From Tragulus kanchil (taxonomy: Eukaryota; Chordata; Mammalia; Artiodactyla; Tragulidae): a stretch of 64,000 nucleotides of DNA. This document shows positions 23,843-34,040 of this stretch, one piece after another (positions within the stretch are counted from its first letter, which is position 1; each line of letters begins with the position of its first letter). The stretch is from positions 136,224,831-136,288,830 of the forward strand of contig JAIOJX010000002.1 of the NCBI GenBank assembly GCA_022376925.1, written 5' to 3'. A program made the translations under genes and the position numbers. The notes beneath the pieces are model-generated. The model was not told the DNA's origin, did no database searches, and worked only from the letters and a program-made list of their open reading frames with translations.

Positions 23843-24076
23843 GGTGAGGAATAAAATGAGGCAAGTAATGGATGTTATGATATAAAGTTTAAATATTACA
23901 GAAAAATATGATGAAAATTGAAAGCCTCTTCCTCCAAAACTCCACACTCTTGATATAACTAGTATGAACAGTTTGATGTCTTTTTCCTCTGACTTTATTT
24001 TCCTAAACAGATACTACAATTTATTATGTGTTTTTGGATAGATCACAAAGTGGGTTCAAAGATTATCCATATATTT

Positions 24077-24363
24077 ATTTATTTATTTATTTTTTTATTA
24101 TTATTTTTTAAACCTTTATTTTGCTTTTAACTTTTACAGAGTTTTGTTGTTTACAGATATGTATGTTCCCAGATTAGTCATATGTATATCCCACCCTTCC
24201 CACCCTCCCGACCATCACACAGCACCCCTGAAGGATCCGCTTTTCTCACAGAGCAATGACTATAGCTATTTTCTTCACTTATGATAGTACAGGCCTTCAT
24301 GCTACTTCCTTTATGCCTCCAACCTTCTGTTCCTTCCCCACAATGTCCATATGTCCACTATCC
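24077..24363 (-). mobile_element. L1 3' UTR, cut by junction
   Basis: First, incomplete appearance of the L1 piece that is whole at 25183-25562. Confidence 0.65.
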
Positions 24364-24502
24364 ACAACAGAGGCCACCACGATGGGAGGCCCACACAGAC
24401 CAAAGAACAAAGTTGAATGAAAATAGATAAATGAAAGACCAACAGAAGTGGCCCACCTGCCCCTCTCCCTCCACAGCCCTCTTCCCCTGCGCCCCCCCCA
24501 AA
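24364..24502 (+). mobile_element. Novel SINE, 3' part only (duplicate)
   Basis: 3' half of the SINE at 23118, present because duplication copy 2 starts inside it. It is not a separate insertion. Confidence 0.75.
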
Positions 24503-24587
24503 AAGAAACGTGTACTTAATATGATAAAATATGTAAAATTGACACATATACTTAAAGCCAAAAAATAGCCAGTCTTCACTTAATAAT

Positions 24588-24948
24588 GAAATAGTGTTGG
24601 AGAAGACTCTTGAGAGTCCCTTGGACTGCAAGGAGATCAAATCAGTCACTCCTAAAGGAAATCAACCCTGAATACTCATTGGAAGAACTGATGCTGAACC
24701 TGATGCTCCAATACTTTGGCCACCTGATGCAAAGAAATGACTCATTGGAAGAGACCCTGAAGCTGTGAAAAATAGAAGGCAGAAGGAGAAGTGGACGACA
24801 GGACGAGATAGTTGGATGGATTCACTGACTCATTGGGTCCGAGTTTGAGCAAGCTCTGGGAGATGGTGAAGGACAGGGAAGCCTGGTATGCTGCAGTCCA
24901 TGGAGTCACAAAGAGTTAGACATAACTGAGCAATTGAACTGAACTGAA
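24588..24948 (+). mobile_element. BovB 3' end, duplicate copy
   Basis: Second copy of 23482-23842 through duplication 7. Confidence 0.85.
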
Positions 24949-25182
24949 GGTGAGGAATAAAATGAGGCAAGTAATGGATGTTATGATATAAAGTTTAAAT
25001 ATTACAGAAAAATATGATGAAAATTGAAAGCCTCTTCCTCCAAAACTCCACACTCTTGATATAACTAGTATGAACAGTTTGATGTCTTTTTCCTCTGACT
25101 TTATTTTCCTAAACAGATACTACAATTTATTATGTGTTTTTGGATAGATCACAAAGTGGGTTCAAAGATTATCCATATATTT

Positions 25183-25562
25183 ATTTATTTATTTATTTTT
25201 TTATTATTATTTTTTAAACCTTTATTTTGCTTTTAACTTTTACAGAGTTTTGTTGTTTACAGATATGTATGTTCCCAGATTAGTCATATGTATATCCCCC
25301 CCTTCCCACCCCTCCCGACCATCACACAGCACCCCTGAAGGATCCGCTTTTCTCACAGAGCAATGACTATAGCTATTTTCTTCACTTATGATAGTACAGG
25401 CCTTCATGCTACTTCCTTTATGCCTCCAACCTTCTGTTCCTTCCCCACAATGTCCATATGTCCACTATCCATGTCTGTCTTTCCATCACTTCACTGTGTG
25501 TGCCATCTCACCATCCTACTAGATTCTATATATATGTGTTAATATACTGTATTTGTCCTTCT
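25183..25562 (-). mobile_element. L1 3' end with ~20 bp TSD
   Basis: Reverse-strand artiodactyl L1 3' UTR: T-rich tail at the left, 'acagagttttgttgtttaca', 'cccacccctcccgacc', 'atatatatgtgttaatatac', 'tgtatttgtccttctc'. It is bounded by a duplication of about 20 bp, 'caaagattatccatatattt', at 25163 and 25563. Length is about 380 bp, 5'-truncated and non-coding. Relatively young for an L1 here, given the intact target duplication. Confidence 0.75.
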
Positions 25563-25689
25563 CAAAGATTATCCATATATTTAAAGCCTCTGAGGGCATC
25601 ATTTATTGGCCAAAGTGAATCACATGCCAAATCCAATATCAATGGGACAAAGATACATAATTCTATTACATGGATGAAGTGAAGAATTA

Positions 25690-26432
25690 GAAACAATAAT
25701 ATAATCAACCACAGTCAATAATTTGAAGAACTGGAGTTAGTCCAATGATTCAGAAGTGGAGTGGTGGAAATATCCAGCCGAGGAGCCAGTTAGGGGCCAG
25801 ATTGTTTATGGCCTTGTTAAAGACATTAATTTGATTGTAAGTGCAATGCAAAGCCATTGGAGATTTTCAAACAGGAGACTGATATGATAGTTGTGTTAAA
25901 AAAAAAAATGCTCGGGCTTCCCCTGGTGGTCCAGTGGGTAAGAACACTGCCTTGCAGTGCAAGGGGTGCCGGTTGGATCCCTGGCCTGGGAAGATCCCAC
26001 GTGCCGCGGAGCTGCTGGACCGATGTGTCCAATTACCAAGCCAGAGCTCTGGGGCGCATGCGCGCAGAGCCGCTGCTCTGAAAGGAGAGAGGCCGCCGCG
26101 ATGGGAGGCCCACAGGAGCCAAAAAACAAAGACGGATGAAAATAGAGAAATGAAAGACCAGTAGAAGTGGCGCATCCCCCTCCTGCCCCACCCCACCCCC
26201 AAAAGATTAAAAAAAGAAAATGCTCCATGGAAAGAATGGATTGAAAGAAGCAAGGAGAGGACATGGAGAAAGTGGTTTTGAAGCTATTGGAAAGAGTTAA
26301 GATGGTGACTTGGCTTGGACAAGAGAATGATAGTGTAAGGAAAAGTCAGTGGGTTTGTGACATATTTTAGAAATAGAATGCTTAGACTTGGAGGTGAGTT
26401 GAATGTGAAGTTGAAGGAGGACTCAGGTAAGA
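25690..26432 (-). mobile_element. L2-like fossil split by a novel SINE
   Basis: Degenerate antisense L2-type sequence on both sides of the SINE at 25914: 'ggggccagattgtttatggc', 'aatgcaaagccattggagat', 'aggagactgatatgat' before it, and 'aatggattgaaagaagcaag', 'agatggtgacttggcttgga' after it. Read through the insertion, the old element is colinear. It continues at 26808-27600 in the duplicate. Confidence 0.45.
25914..26216 (+). mobile_element. Novel tRNA-Glu SINE, GC-rich-tail form
   Basis: Plus strand, head at 25914 ('gggcttcccctggtggtcca'), near-intact B box with one change ('ggttggatccct'), 'gccgccgcgatgggaggccc', and the C-rich 3' part. A short target duplication 'aaaatgctc' flanks it (25905-25913 and 26217-26225). 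It interrupts an L2 fossil. Open frames on both strands are SINE readings. Confidence 0.8.
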
Positions 26433-26681
26433 CCCTCCGACCATCACACAGCACCTAAGGATCCGCTTTCTCACAGAGCAATGACTATAGCTATTTTCTT
26501 CACTTATGATAGTACAGGCCTTCATGCTACTTCCTTTATGCCTCCAACCTTCTGTTCCTTCCCCACAATGTCCATATGTCCACTATCCATGTCTGTCTTT
26601 CCATCACTTCACTGTGTGTGCCATCTCACCATCCTACTAGATTCTATATATATGTGTTAATATACTGTATTTGTCCTTCTC
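26433..26681 (-). mobile_element. L1 3' UTR, duplicate copy
   Basis: Part of the L1 at 25183-25562, carried by duplication 8. Confidence 0.65.
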
Positions 26682-27031
26682 AAAGATTATCCATATATTT
26701 AAAGCCTCTGAGGGCATCATTTATTGGCCAAAGTGAATCACATGCCAAATCCAATATCAATGGGACAAAGATACATAATTCTATTACATGGATGAAGTGA
26801 AGAATTAGAAACAATAATATAATCAACCACAGTCAATAATTTGAAGAACTGGAGTTAGTCCAATGATTCAGAAGTGGAGTGGTGGAAATATCCAGCCGAG
26901 GAGCCAGTTAGGGGCCAGATTGTTTATGGCCTTGTTAAAGACATTAATTTGATTGTAAGTGCAATGCAAAGCCATTGGAGATTTTCAAACAGGAGACTGA
27001 TATGATAGTTGTGTTAAAAAAAAAAATGCTC

Positions 27032-27334
27032 GGGCTTCCCCTGGTGGTCCAGTGGGTAAGAACACTGCCTTGCAGTGCAAGGGGTGCCGGTTGGATCCCT
27101 GGCCTGGGAAGATCCCACGTGCCGCGGAGCTGCTGGACCGATGTGTCCAATTACCAAGCCAGAGCTCTGGGGCGCATGCGCGCAGAGCCGCTGCTCTGAA
27201 AGGAGAGAGGCCGCCGCGATGGGAGGCCCACAGGAGCCAAAAAACAAAGACGGATGAAAATAGAGAAATGAAAGACCAGTAGAAGTGGCGCATCCCCCTC
27301 CTGCCCCACCCCACCCCCAAAAGATTAAAAAAAG
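27032..27334 (+). mobile_element. Novel SINE, duplicate copy
   Basis: Second copy of 25914-26216 through duplication 8 (offset 1118). Confidence 0.8.
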
Positions 27335-27659
27335 AAAATGCTCCATGGAAAGAATGGATTGAAAGAAGCAAGGAGAGGACATGGAGAAAGTGGTTTTGAA
27401 GCTATTGGAAAGAGTTAAGATGGTGACTTGGCTTGGACAAGAGAATGATAGTGTAAGGAAAAGTCAGTGGGTTTGTGACATATTTTAGAAATAGAATGCT
27501 TAGACTTGGAGGTGAGTTGAATGTGAAGTTGAAGGAGGACTCAGGTAAGACTCAGATGCCTGACAATTGTACCAGGTGAATATACGTGTCCTAATACCAC
27601 TGGAGAGAACCTGGTGAAGGAACGGATATCAGGAGGTAGATTAAAAGTTTTGTTTGGGA

Positions 27660-28170
27660 TATACCAGCTTCCGTATACTTGTGAAACAATACTCATAAAA
27701 TATCTATGGATAGACTTAACAAGCAATGTGACGGATCCATATGAATAAAACTATAAACCTTGATTTAAGGCCATAAAAGAAGATTTGAATTAATGGAGTG
27801 TCAAACCTTGTGCTTGGAAGACTCAAAATTGTAAAGATGTCGGTCTTTCACTAAAGAAATCTATAAACTCAATGCACCTTCAATCAGAATTTCAGTAGTG
27901 TTTTTTTCTTGAAACTTGGGACAATTACCAGGAACATTATGTAAAAGAAGTGTGATGTGAAAAAACCTGTTCCATCATGTATTAAAATACATTATAAAGC
28001 AACAGAATTTATGACAGCATTATATAGACAAGAGAAATAGATTGATAGCCCTATAGCCTTGAACAAAGCATGGAAATACAGATCCAAGAACAGATGAGGA
28101 TTTAATATATTAGGAGAATAGCATTTCCAAGTGGCGGAGAAAAGTCATATTATTCAATAAAAAGCTTAAA
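27660..28170 (+). mobile_element. Old L1 (L1M) ORF2 fossil
   Basis: Plus-strand decayed ORF2 3' region: 'aaactataaaccttgattta', 'agactcaaaattgtaaagat', 'ctataaactcaatgcacctt', 'acattataaagcaacagaat', 'gagaaatagattgatag'. Frames are destroyed and many indels are present. Confidence 0.55.
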
Positions 28171-28489
28171 TACAACTGGATAGGTATTTTGAGGAAAAAA
28201 ATAAAACAGTATTTCTCTTTTTATCCACTATGTACTGTGCCATGGTTTCAGTATAGCATAGTTTACTAAGTTATGTTCATATTACGTACTTTAAGTTTTC
28301 TTCTTTTTTGAGTATAAATAATAGCATGAAAAGAAATTTTGTTTGTATTTCCTCTTTGGATAAATGTGTGCATCCTTCTCTAGGATAGATTCTAAGATGT
28401 GAAATGGATGGACGGCTATTTCCCTTCGAAATCTCAAAGTATGCTCTCATACTGGGCAAGAAAACAATACCAAAATAAACCCCAATAAA
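28171..28489. other. Unassigned AT-rich sequence
   Basis: Lies between two L1M pieces and may be a further decayed part or an insertion. Nothing specific seen. Confidence 0.35.
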
Positions 28490-28690
28490 ACTGATAGATC
28501 CAGTTAATAAAGAATAAAAGCAGAAACAAATGAAACAGGGAAAAAAAACCAGTTGAGATGATCAATAAAATGCAAAGCTAGATTTTTTTGGAAGACCGAG
28601 TAAAACACATAAACTTTCTGCAAGTATGATCAAGACAAAGATAAAGGACACACACAGTGTTAGAAAAGATGAAGGAGATGTAGGATGGAT
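28490..28690 (+). mobile_element. Old L1 ORF2 fossil
   Basis: Plus strand: 'aaagaataaaagcagaaaca', 'gatgatcaataaaatgcaaa', 'tttttggaagaccgagtaaa', the known 'agcagaaataaatgaaa...caaagctggttctttg' region of ORF2 in decayed form. Confidence 0.5.
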
Positions 28691-28916
28691 ACAGAGTAGG
28701 TATTTCAAATTAGGAGACTACTATACATAGCAGCTTTGCAGAAGTCAGAAGGTGAGGCAAAAACTGCACATAATGAAAATTGCCATTGACATTCTTTTGT
28801 AAGTTGTGTTTGTGCTGGAGACAGATATGCTTCTACAAAAATCTAATATTTTTCTTCAGTTTTGAATCTTTTCAATACTTCTTTCATTAGTGGCCACCTT
28901 ATATGAAAAATACCTT

Positions 28917-29186
28917 TGGACTTCCCTGGTGCTCCAGTAATTAAGAATCCACCTGCCAATGCAGGGGACATGGGTTTGATCTCTGGTCCACATGCCATGG
29001 AGCAAATAAGCTCATGGACCACAATCACTGAAGCCTGATGCCTAGAGCATGTGCTCCACGAGTGAAGCCATTGCAATGAGAAGCCTGTGCGCTGCAACTA
29101 GGAGGTAGCCTCTGTTTGCAACAATTAGAGAAAGTCCATGCGCAGCCATGAAGACCCAGCACAGCCCAAAATAAATAATTTTAAAA
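28917..29186 (+). mobile_element. CHR-2-like SINE
   Basis: Plus strand: 'ggacttccctggtgctccag', 'aatgcaggggacatgggttt', 'agtgaagccattgcaatgag', 'gaagacccagcacagcc', A-rich end. About 270 bp, diverged. Confidence 0.8.
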
Positions 29187-29193
29187 TACCTTA

Positions 29194-29464
29194 GGGCTTC
29201 CCTGGTGGTCCAGTGGGTAAAGAGTCCGCCTTGCAGTGCAAGGGGCACCAGTTCGATCCCTGGCACTGGAAGAGTCCAAGTGCGGTGCGGCGGCTGGATC
29301 GGTGTGTCCAATTATGAGTCAGCACCTTGGAGTGCATGTGCCTGGAGCAGGTGCTCTGAAATGAGAGAGGCCACTGCGATGGGAAGCCCACACAGGCCAA
29401 AGAATTAAGAAAGATGAAAACAAGTAAATGAAAGACCAATAAAAGAGGCCAAAATTAAAAAAAA
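29194..29464 (+). mobile_element. Novel tRNA-Glu SINE, GAGGCC-tail form
   Basis: Plus strand. The head 'gggcttccctggtggtccag' is followed by 'taaagagtccgccttgcagt', B box 'agttcgatccct', the body 'gaaatgagagaggccactgc', and the end 'ccaataaaagaggccaaaa'. It lacks the GC-rich 3' stretch of the other form. It lies directly beside the CHR-2 tail. Confidence 0.75.
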
Positions 29465-29488
29465 GATATTGGTATACATTACATCTTG

Positions 29489-29735
29489 GATGAAAGTAAG
29501 GAATTATACTGAATGAAAAGAGCCAATCCCCAAAGACTATATACTGTATCATTCCCTGTACTGACAGATTAGTGATTACAGAGGGTTAGGGATGGGAGAG
29601 GGTGCAGTGGTAGAGAAAGGGAGAGGGTGCAGTGGAAGAGAAAGGGAGAGGGAGGGAGGTGGTTATAAAAAGACGAAGGGAAGAAAGCTGGCCAACACTA
29701 CAAATATCATCAAGTCTAAAAAATTAAATGTTATT
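29489..29735 (+). mobile_element. L1ME-like 3' UTR, left part
   Basis: Old L1 3' UTR order: 'aagactatatactgtatcat', 'acagattagtgattacagag', 'gttagggatggg', 'ggttataaaaagacgaaggg'. It continues at 30125 beyond two CHR-1 insertions. Confidence 0.55.
29594..29655. repeat. 25-bp minisatellite, ~2.5 units
   Basis: Purine-rich unit of 25 bp beginning 'gggagagggtgcagtgg' at 29594 and again at 29619, with a partial third at 29644. Units differ by one base. Confidence 0.8.
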
Positions 29736-29741
29736 ATTATT

Positions 29742-29933
29742 TAAATATCTTTTATTGTATTTATGTATTTGACTGAACTGAGGCATAGTTACAGCATGTG
29801 AGCTCTTAGTTGCATCATGTGGGATCTAGTTCCCTGACCAGGCATTGAACCCAGGCCCAAAGGCCCCTAAGACTCTCAGATTCCAATACATTGGGATCCA
29901 GAGTCTCAACCACTGGACCACCAGACAAGCCCC
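29742..29933 (-). mobile_element. CHR-1-like SINE
   Basis: Reverse strand: 'catcatgtgggatctagttcc', 'gaccaggcattgaaccc', 'ctggaccaccagacaagccc'. It faces the plus-strand CHR-1 at 29968, so the two form an inverted pair. Confidence 0.7.
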
Positions 29934-29967
29934 TAAATATTACTTTAATTCATAAAAAATAAAAAGA

Positions 29968-30119
29968 GTCACTGGTGGTCCAGTAACTGTGACTCTGTGT
30001 TCCCAATGCAGGGACCCAAGTTTGATCCCTGTTTGGGGAACTGGATCCCACATGCCACATCTAAGATCCCCTGGGCTGCAATGAAGACCAGGTGCAACCA
30101 AATAGATAAATGCTTTTCA
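29968..30119 (+). mobile_element. CHR-1-like SINE
   Basis: Plus strand: 'cactggtggtccagtaactg', 'cagggacccaagtttgatcc', 'gctgcaatgaagaccaggtg'. Duplicate copy at 31075-31226. Confidence 0.7.
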
Positions 30120-30124
30120 AAAAG

Positions 30125-30545
30125 CAAGGAGAATAAGAGTAATTCTTGTGGTGGTAGAACTGTTCAGCATTGTGACTATGGTGGTGGATATATGAACCCA
30201 AATGTGATAAACTTTCACAGGACTAAATACACACACATGCGCACACACACACACATCTGTGTGTGTATATCTATATCTATATCTAGATAGATAGATACAC
30301 ACACACACACATACGCATGGCATACACACAGATAAGGATAAGGGAAATGAGAACTCTGAATAAGATGAATGGATGGTGTCTTTGTCAATATCTTAACTGT
30401 AATTGTGTACTGTATAGTTTTCAAAATGTTATCACAGGGGAAACTAAATAAAGGTTACATAGGATCTCTGTGTATTATTTCTTACAAGTATTATTGGCAA
30501 TATTATTACAATGATTATTTCTTATACTTATCTCAAAATATAGAT
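30125..30545 (+). mobile_element. L1ME-like 3' UTR, right part
   Basis: Continues from 29489-29735: 'cttgtggtggtagaactgtt', 'gactatggtggtggatatat', the CA-rich microsatellite, 'ctctgaataagatgaatgga', 'gttatcacaggggaaactaa', 'ggatctctgtgtattat'. Duplicate copy at 31232-31652. Confidence 0.6.
30229..30315. repeat. Compound microsatellite (CA)n-(TG)n-(TATCTA)n-(TAGA)n-(CA)n
   Basis: Short runs of CA, TG, TATCTA and TAGA in succession and ending in CA. The inner part is near-palindromic and could fold. It produces open frames on both strands that are not genes. Confidence 0.9.
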
Positions 30546-31006
30546 ATTCAAGTTAGAGAAGATATACATAATTTTTAATTTTTATATTTTTGTTATGTTG
30601 TCCTCCTAAGATGCTTCTTCCATGTATACTCCTAATGACAATAATGCATATAAAAGTGCCTACTTTCCTCTAATTTAAAACAATAGAGCTACTACTTTTG
30701 ATCTATCAGATTGGAAAGAATTAAAGTAGTTGTATCTCACTCTTGGCCAGGATATGGGGAAGAAGCACTTTCAAATGTTTTTGGGTGCTGCAAACTGGAT
30801 TCCCCAGCAAGTAGACAAAGAGTTGTGGGTAAGAGGTTTGTCAGGGTGCCCTACTGGAATCAACAAACATAGACTGGAAGGAAAGAAGGAGGATTGGGCA
30901 GAGGGAGAAAATGAGCTAAGATGCAGTCTCAAAGAGACCTTAGCTGACACTATGGATAGTTTTGAAGCTTGGTTGAACGTACAGAGTTGTCTTCAGCTGG
31001 GCGTTC
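30546..31006. other. Unassigned sequence with 110-codon frame
   Basis: The open frame at 30730-31062 runs across a duplication junction and ends in filler. Its duplicate (31837-32055) is shorter. No motif. It is probably an unrecognised old repeat. Confidence 0.35.
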
Positions 31007-31074
31007 CAATACAATCAGACCACCTGGACCACCAGACCCCTAAATATTACTTTAATTCATAAAAAATAAAAAGA

Positions 31075-31226
31075 GTCACTGGTGGTCCAGTAACTGTGCC
31101 TCTGTGTTCCCAATGCAGGGACCCAAGTTTGATCCCTGTTTGGGGAACTGGATCCCACATGCCACATCTAAGATCCCCTGGGCTGCAATGAAGACCAGGT
31201 GCAACCAAATAGATAAATGCTTTTCA
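31075..31226 (+). mobile_element. CHR-1-like SINE, duplicate copy
   Basis: Second copy of 29968-30119 through duplication 9. Confidence 0.7.
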
Positions 31227-31231
31227 AAAAG

Positions 31232-31652
31232 CAAGGAGAATAAGAGTAATTCTTGTGGTGGTAGAACTGTTCAGCATTGTGACTATGGTGGTGGATATAT
31301 GAACCCAAATGTGATAAACTTTCACAGGACTAAATACACACACATGCGCACACACACACACATCTGTGTGTGTATATCTATATCTATATCTAGATAGATA
31401 GATACACACACACACACATACGCATGGCATACACACAGATAAGGATAAGGGAAATGAGAACTCTGAATAAGATGAATGGATGGTGTCTTTGTCAATATCT
31501 TAACTGTAATTGTGTACTGTATAGTTTTCAAAATGTTATCACAGGGGAAACTAAATAAAGGTTACATAGGATCTCTGTGTATTATTTCTTACAAGTATTA
31601 TTGGCAATATTATTACAATGATTATTTCTTATACTTATCTCAAAATATAGAT
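31232..31652 (+). mobile_element. L1ME-like 3' UTR, duplicate copy
   Basis: Second copy of 30125-30545. Confidence 0.6.
31336..31422. repeat. Compound microsatellite, duplicate copy
   Basis: Same repeat counts as 30229-30315, as far as can be read. Confidence 0.9.
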
Positions 31653-32152
31653 ATTCAAGTTAGAGAAGATATACATAATTTTTAATTTTTATATTTTTGT
31701 TATGTTGTCCTCCTAAGATGCTTCTTCCATGTATACTCCTAATGACAATAATGCATATAAAAGTGCCTACTTTCCTCTAATTTAAAACAATAGAGCTACT
31801 ACTTTTGATCTATCAGATTGGAAAGAATTAAAGTAGTTGTATCTCACTCTTGGCCAGGATATGGGGAAGAAGCACTTTCAAATGTTTTTGGGTGCTGCAA
31901 ACTGGATTCCCCAGCAAGTAGACAAAGAGTTGTGGGTAAGAGGTTTGTCAGGGTGCCCTACTGGAATCAACAAACATAGACTGGAAGGAAAGAAGGAGGA
32001 TTGGGCAGAGGGAGAAAATGAGCTAAGATGCAGTCTCAAAAGAGACCTTAGCTGACACTATGGATAGTTTTGAAGCTTGGTTGAACGTACAGAGTTGTCT
32101 TCAGCTGGGCGTTCAGAGGGAAAGCTTTTTGCCCTCCAGTAGACCAGTTACT

Positions 32153-32360
32153 GGGCTTCCCAGGTGACTCAGGGGTAAGGAAACCACCCACCAATGCAGG
32201 ACACCCAGGCTTGATCAGGTCAGAAGATCCTCTGGAGGAGGAAATGACAACCCACTGCAGTATTCTTGCCTGGAGAATTCCATGGACAGAGAAGCACGGA
32301 CAGAGAAGTCCATGGGGTCATCAAGAGCTGGACACAGTTGGTCGACTAAGCATGCACACA
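32153..32360 (+). mobile_element. Bov-tA SINE
   Basis: Plus strand: 'gggcttcccaggtgactcag', 'ccaatgcaggacacccaggc', 'acccactgcagtattcttgc', then a small internal repeat of 'gacagagaag' near 32287-32309. Duplicate copy at 33286-33492. Confidence 0.8.
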
Positions 32361-32697
32361 TGCATAACGGTTATTGAATTCACCCATTGTGCCAGCGCTG
32401 GGGTGGCTTATGATAGATATTGACTGTTTTCAACTGACTGAGCACTTTGTCTTCCAATCTATAGTGCTTTATCCCTGATGGCTACTCTTTACTGGACAGG
32501 AATATATTCACATTTCTTGCTCACTTCCACATCTCTCTGTTCCTGGTATATTAATCACTCTTCATTCAGGTCAAGTTATTCTCTGCTGCCCAGGGATCTA
32601 GGTATATTTTAATCTCAGATCCCTTTCCTTCCTCAAAAAACAGATAACCAGATATATGGGTTTGTATTTTTTGCTGTGTAAATATTTTAAAATCATT

Positions 32698-32814
32698 TTT
32701 TTTTGGCCATGCCAGGCAGCACACAGGATCTTAGTTCCTTGACTAGGATATGAAACTCAGCTCTCTGCAGTGGAAACCCAGAGTCCTAACCACTGGACCA
32801 ACAGCAAAGTCCCT
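32698..32814 (-). mobile_element. CHR-1-like SINE
   Basis: Reverse strand: 'ggccatgccaggcagcacac', 'cttagttccttgactagg', 'cactggaccaacagcaaagtc'. Duplicate copy at 33830-33946. Confidence 0.65.
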
Positions 32815-32907
32815 AAAAACTTTCGTAAGTTCAATTTATTTATCTTTATTTAATTTTTTTCTTTTGCAGCTTCTGGATTTTTAAAAACTTTTTTATTTTG
32901 TATGTAC

Positions 32908-33116
32908 CATGCTTAGTTGCTCAGTCATGTCAGACTCTTTGTGATGCCGTGGACTGTAGCCCACCAGGCTCTTCTGTCCTTGGGGATTCTCCAGGAAAGA
33001 ATACTGGAGTGGGCTGTCATTCCTTCTTTTAGGGGATCTTCCCAACCTAGGGACTGAACCCAGATCTCTCTCATTGCAAGCAGATTCTTTACCATCTGAG
33101 CCACCAGGAAGCCCAG
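32908..33116 (-). mobile_element. Bov-tA SINE
   Basis: Reverse strand: 'agttgctcagtcatgtcaga', 'gactgtagcccaccaggctc', 'gggatcttcccaacctaggg', 'gccaccaggaagccc'. It faces the Bov-tA at 32153 as part of the inverted repeat. Duplicate copy at 34041-34248. Confidence 0.85.
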
Positions 33117-33285
33117 CAACTGGTCTACAGGAGGGCAAAAGCTTTCCATCTGAACCCCAGCTGAAAATAACTCTGAATGTTCAGCTTTGTTTTATATAGG
33201 TATAGCTGAGTAACAAACCATGTTGTGATAGTTTCAGGTGAAGGCTGGGCGTTCGGGGCTTTTGCCCTCCAGTAGACCAGTTACT

Positions 33286-33492
33286 GGGCTTCCCAGGTGA
33301 CTCAGGGTAAGGAAACCACCCACCAATGCAGGACACCCAGGCTTGATCAGGTCAGAAGATCCTCTGGAGGAGGAAATGACAACCCACTGCAGTATTCTTG
33401 CCTGGAGAATTCCATGGACAGAGAAGCACGGACAGAGAAGTCCATGGGGTCATCAAGAGCTGGACACAGTTGGTCGACTAAGCATGCACACA
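33286..33492 (+). mobile_element. Bov-tA SINE, duplicate copy
   Basis: Copy of 32153-32360 through duplication 10. Confidence 0.8.
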
Positions 33493-33829
33493 TGCATAAC
33501 GGTTATTGAATTCACCCATTGTGCCAGCGCTGGGGTGGCTTATGATAGATATTGACTGTTTTCAACTGACTGAGCACTTTGTCTTCCAATCTATAGTGCT
33601 TTATCCCTGATGGCTACTCTTTACTGGACAGGAATATATTCACATTTCTTGCTCACTTCCACATCTCTCTGTTCCTGGTATATTAATCACTCTTCATTCA
33701 GGTCAAGTTATTCTCTGCTGCCCAGGGATCTAGGTATATTTTAATCTCAGATCCCTTTCCTTCCTCAAAAAACAGATAACCAGATATATGGGTTTGTATT
33801 TTTTGCTGTGTAAATATTTTAAAATCATT

Positions 33830-33946
33830 TTTTTTTGGCCATGCCAGGCAGCACACAGGATCTTAGTTCCTTGACTAGGATATGAAACTCAGCTCTCTGC
33901 AGTGGAAACCCAGAGTCCTAACCACTGGACCAACAGCAAAGTCCCT
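33830..33946 (-). mobile_element. CHR-1-like SINE, duplicate copy
   Basis: Copy of 32698-32814. Confidence 0.65.
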
Positions 33947-34040
33947 AAAAACTTTCGTAAGTTCAATTTATTTATCTTTATTTAATTTTTTTCTTTTGCA
34001 GCTTCTGGATTTTTAAAAACTTTTTTATTTTGTATGTACC

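Larger units (their letters stand above)
23257..25470. repeat. Tandem ~1.1 kb duplication 7 (second of a chain)
   Basis: Bases 23257-24363 recur at 24364-25470 (offset about 1107) with no filler. It starts within 20 bases of where duplication 6 ends, so 22144-24363 consists entirely of duplicated halves. About five base differences cluster at 23325-23365 versus 24430-24475. Confidence 0.9.
25311..27550. repeat. Tandem ~1.1 kb duplication 8 (third of a chain)
   Basis: Bases 25311-26432 recur at 26433-27550 (offset 1122, then 1118). The first 30 bases of copy 2 carry deletions (near 26454-26470) relative to 25329-25350. About 160 bp at 25311-25470 are present three times because duplications 7 and 8 overlap. 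Confidence 0.9.
29914..32114. repeat. Tandem ~1.1 kb duplication 9 (first of a chain)
   Basis: Bases 29914-31006 recur at 31023-32114 (offset 1107). The start of copy 2 has a five-base loss relative to 29925-29930, and there is one base change (29999-30000 area versus 31098). Filler is about 16 bases. Confidence 0.9.
32078..33193. repeat. Inverted repeat, ~85 bp arms plus facing Bov-tA copies
   Basis: The left arm (about 32078-32152) and the reverse complement of 33114-33193 align over about 75-85 bp with roughly 85-90% identity: 'tcagctgggcgttcagaggg' against 'tcagctggggttcagatgg', then 'ccctccagtagaccagtt' against 'ccctcctgtagaccagtt'. Each arm leads into a Bov-tA head. The second duplication copy (33244-34330) shows the same arrangement. 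Confidence 0.75.
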
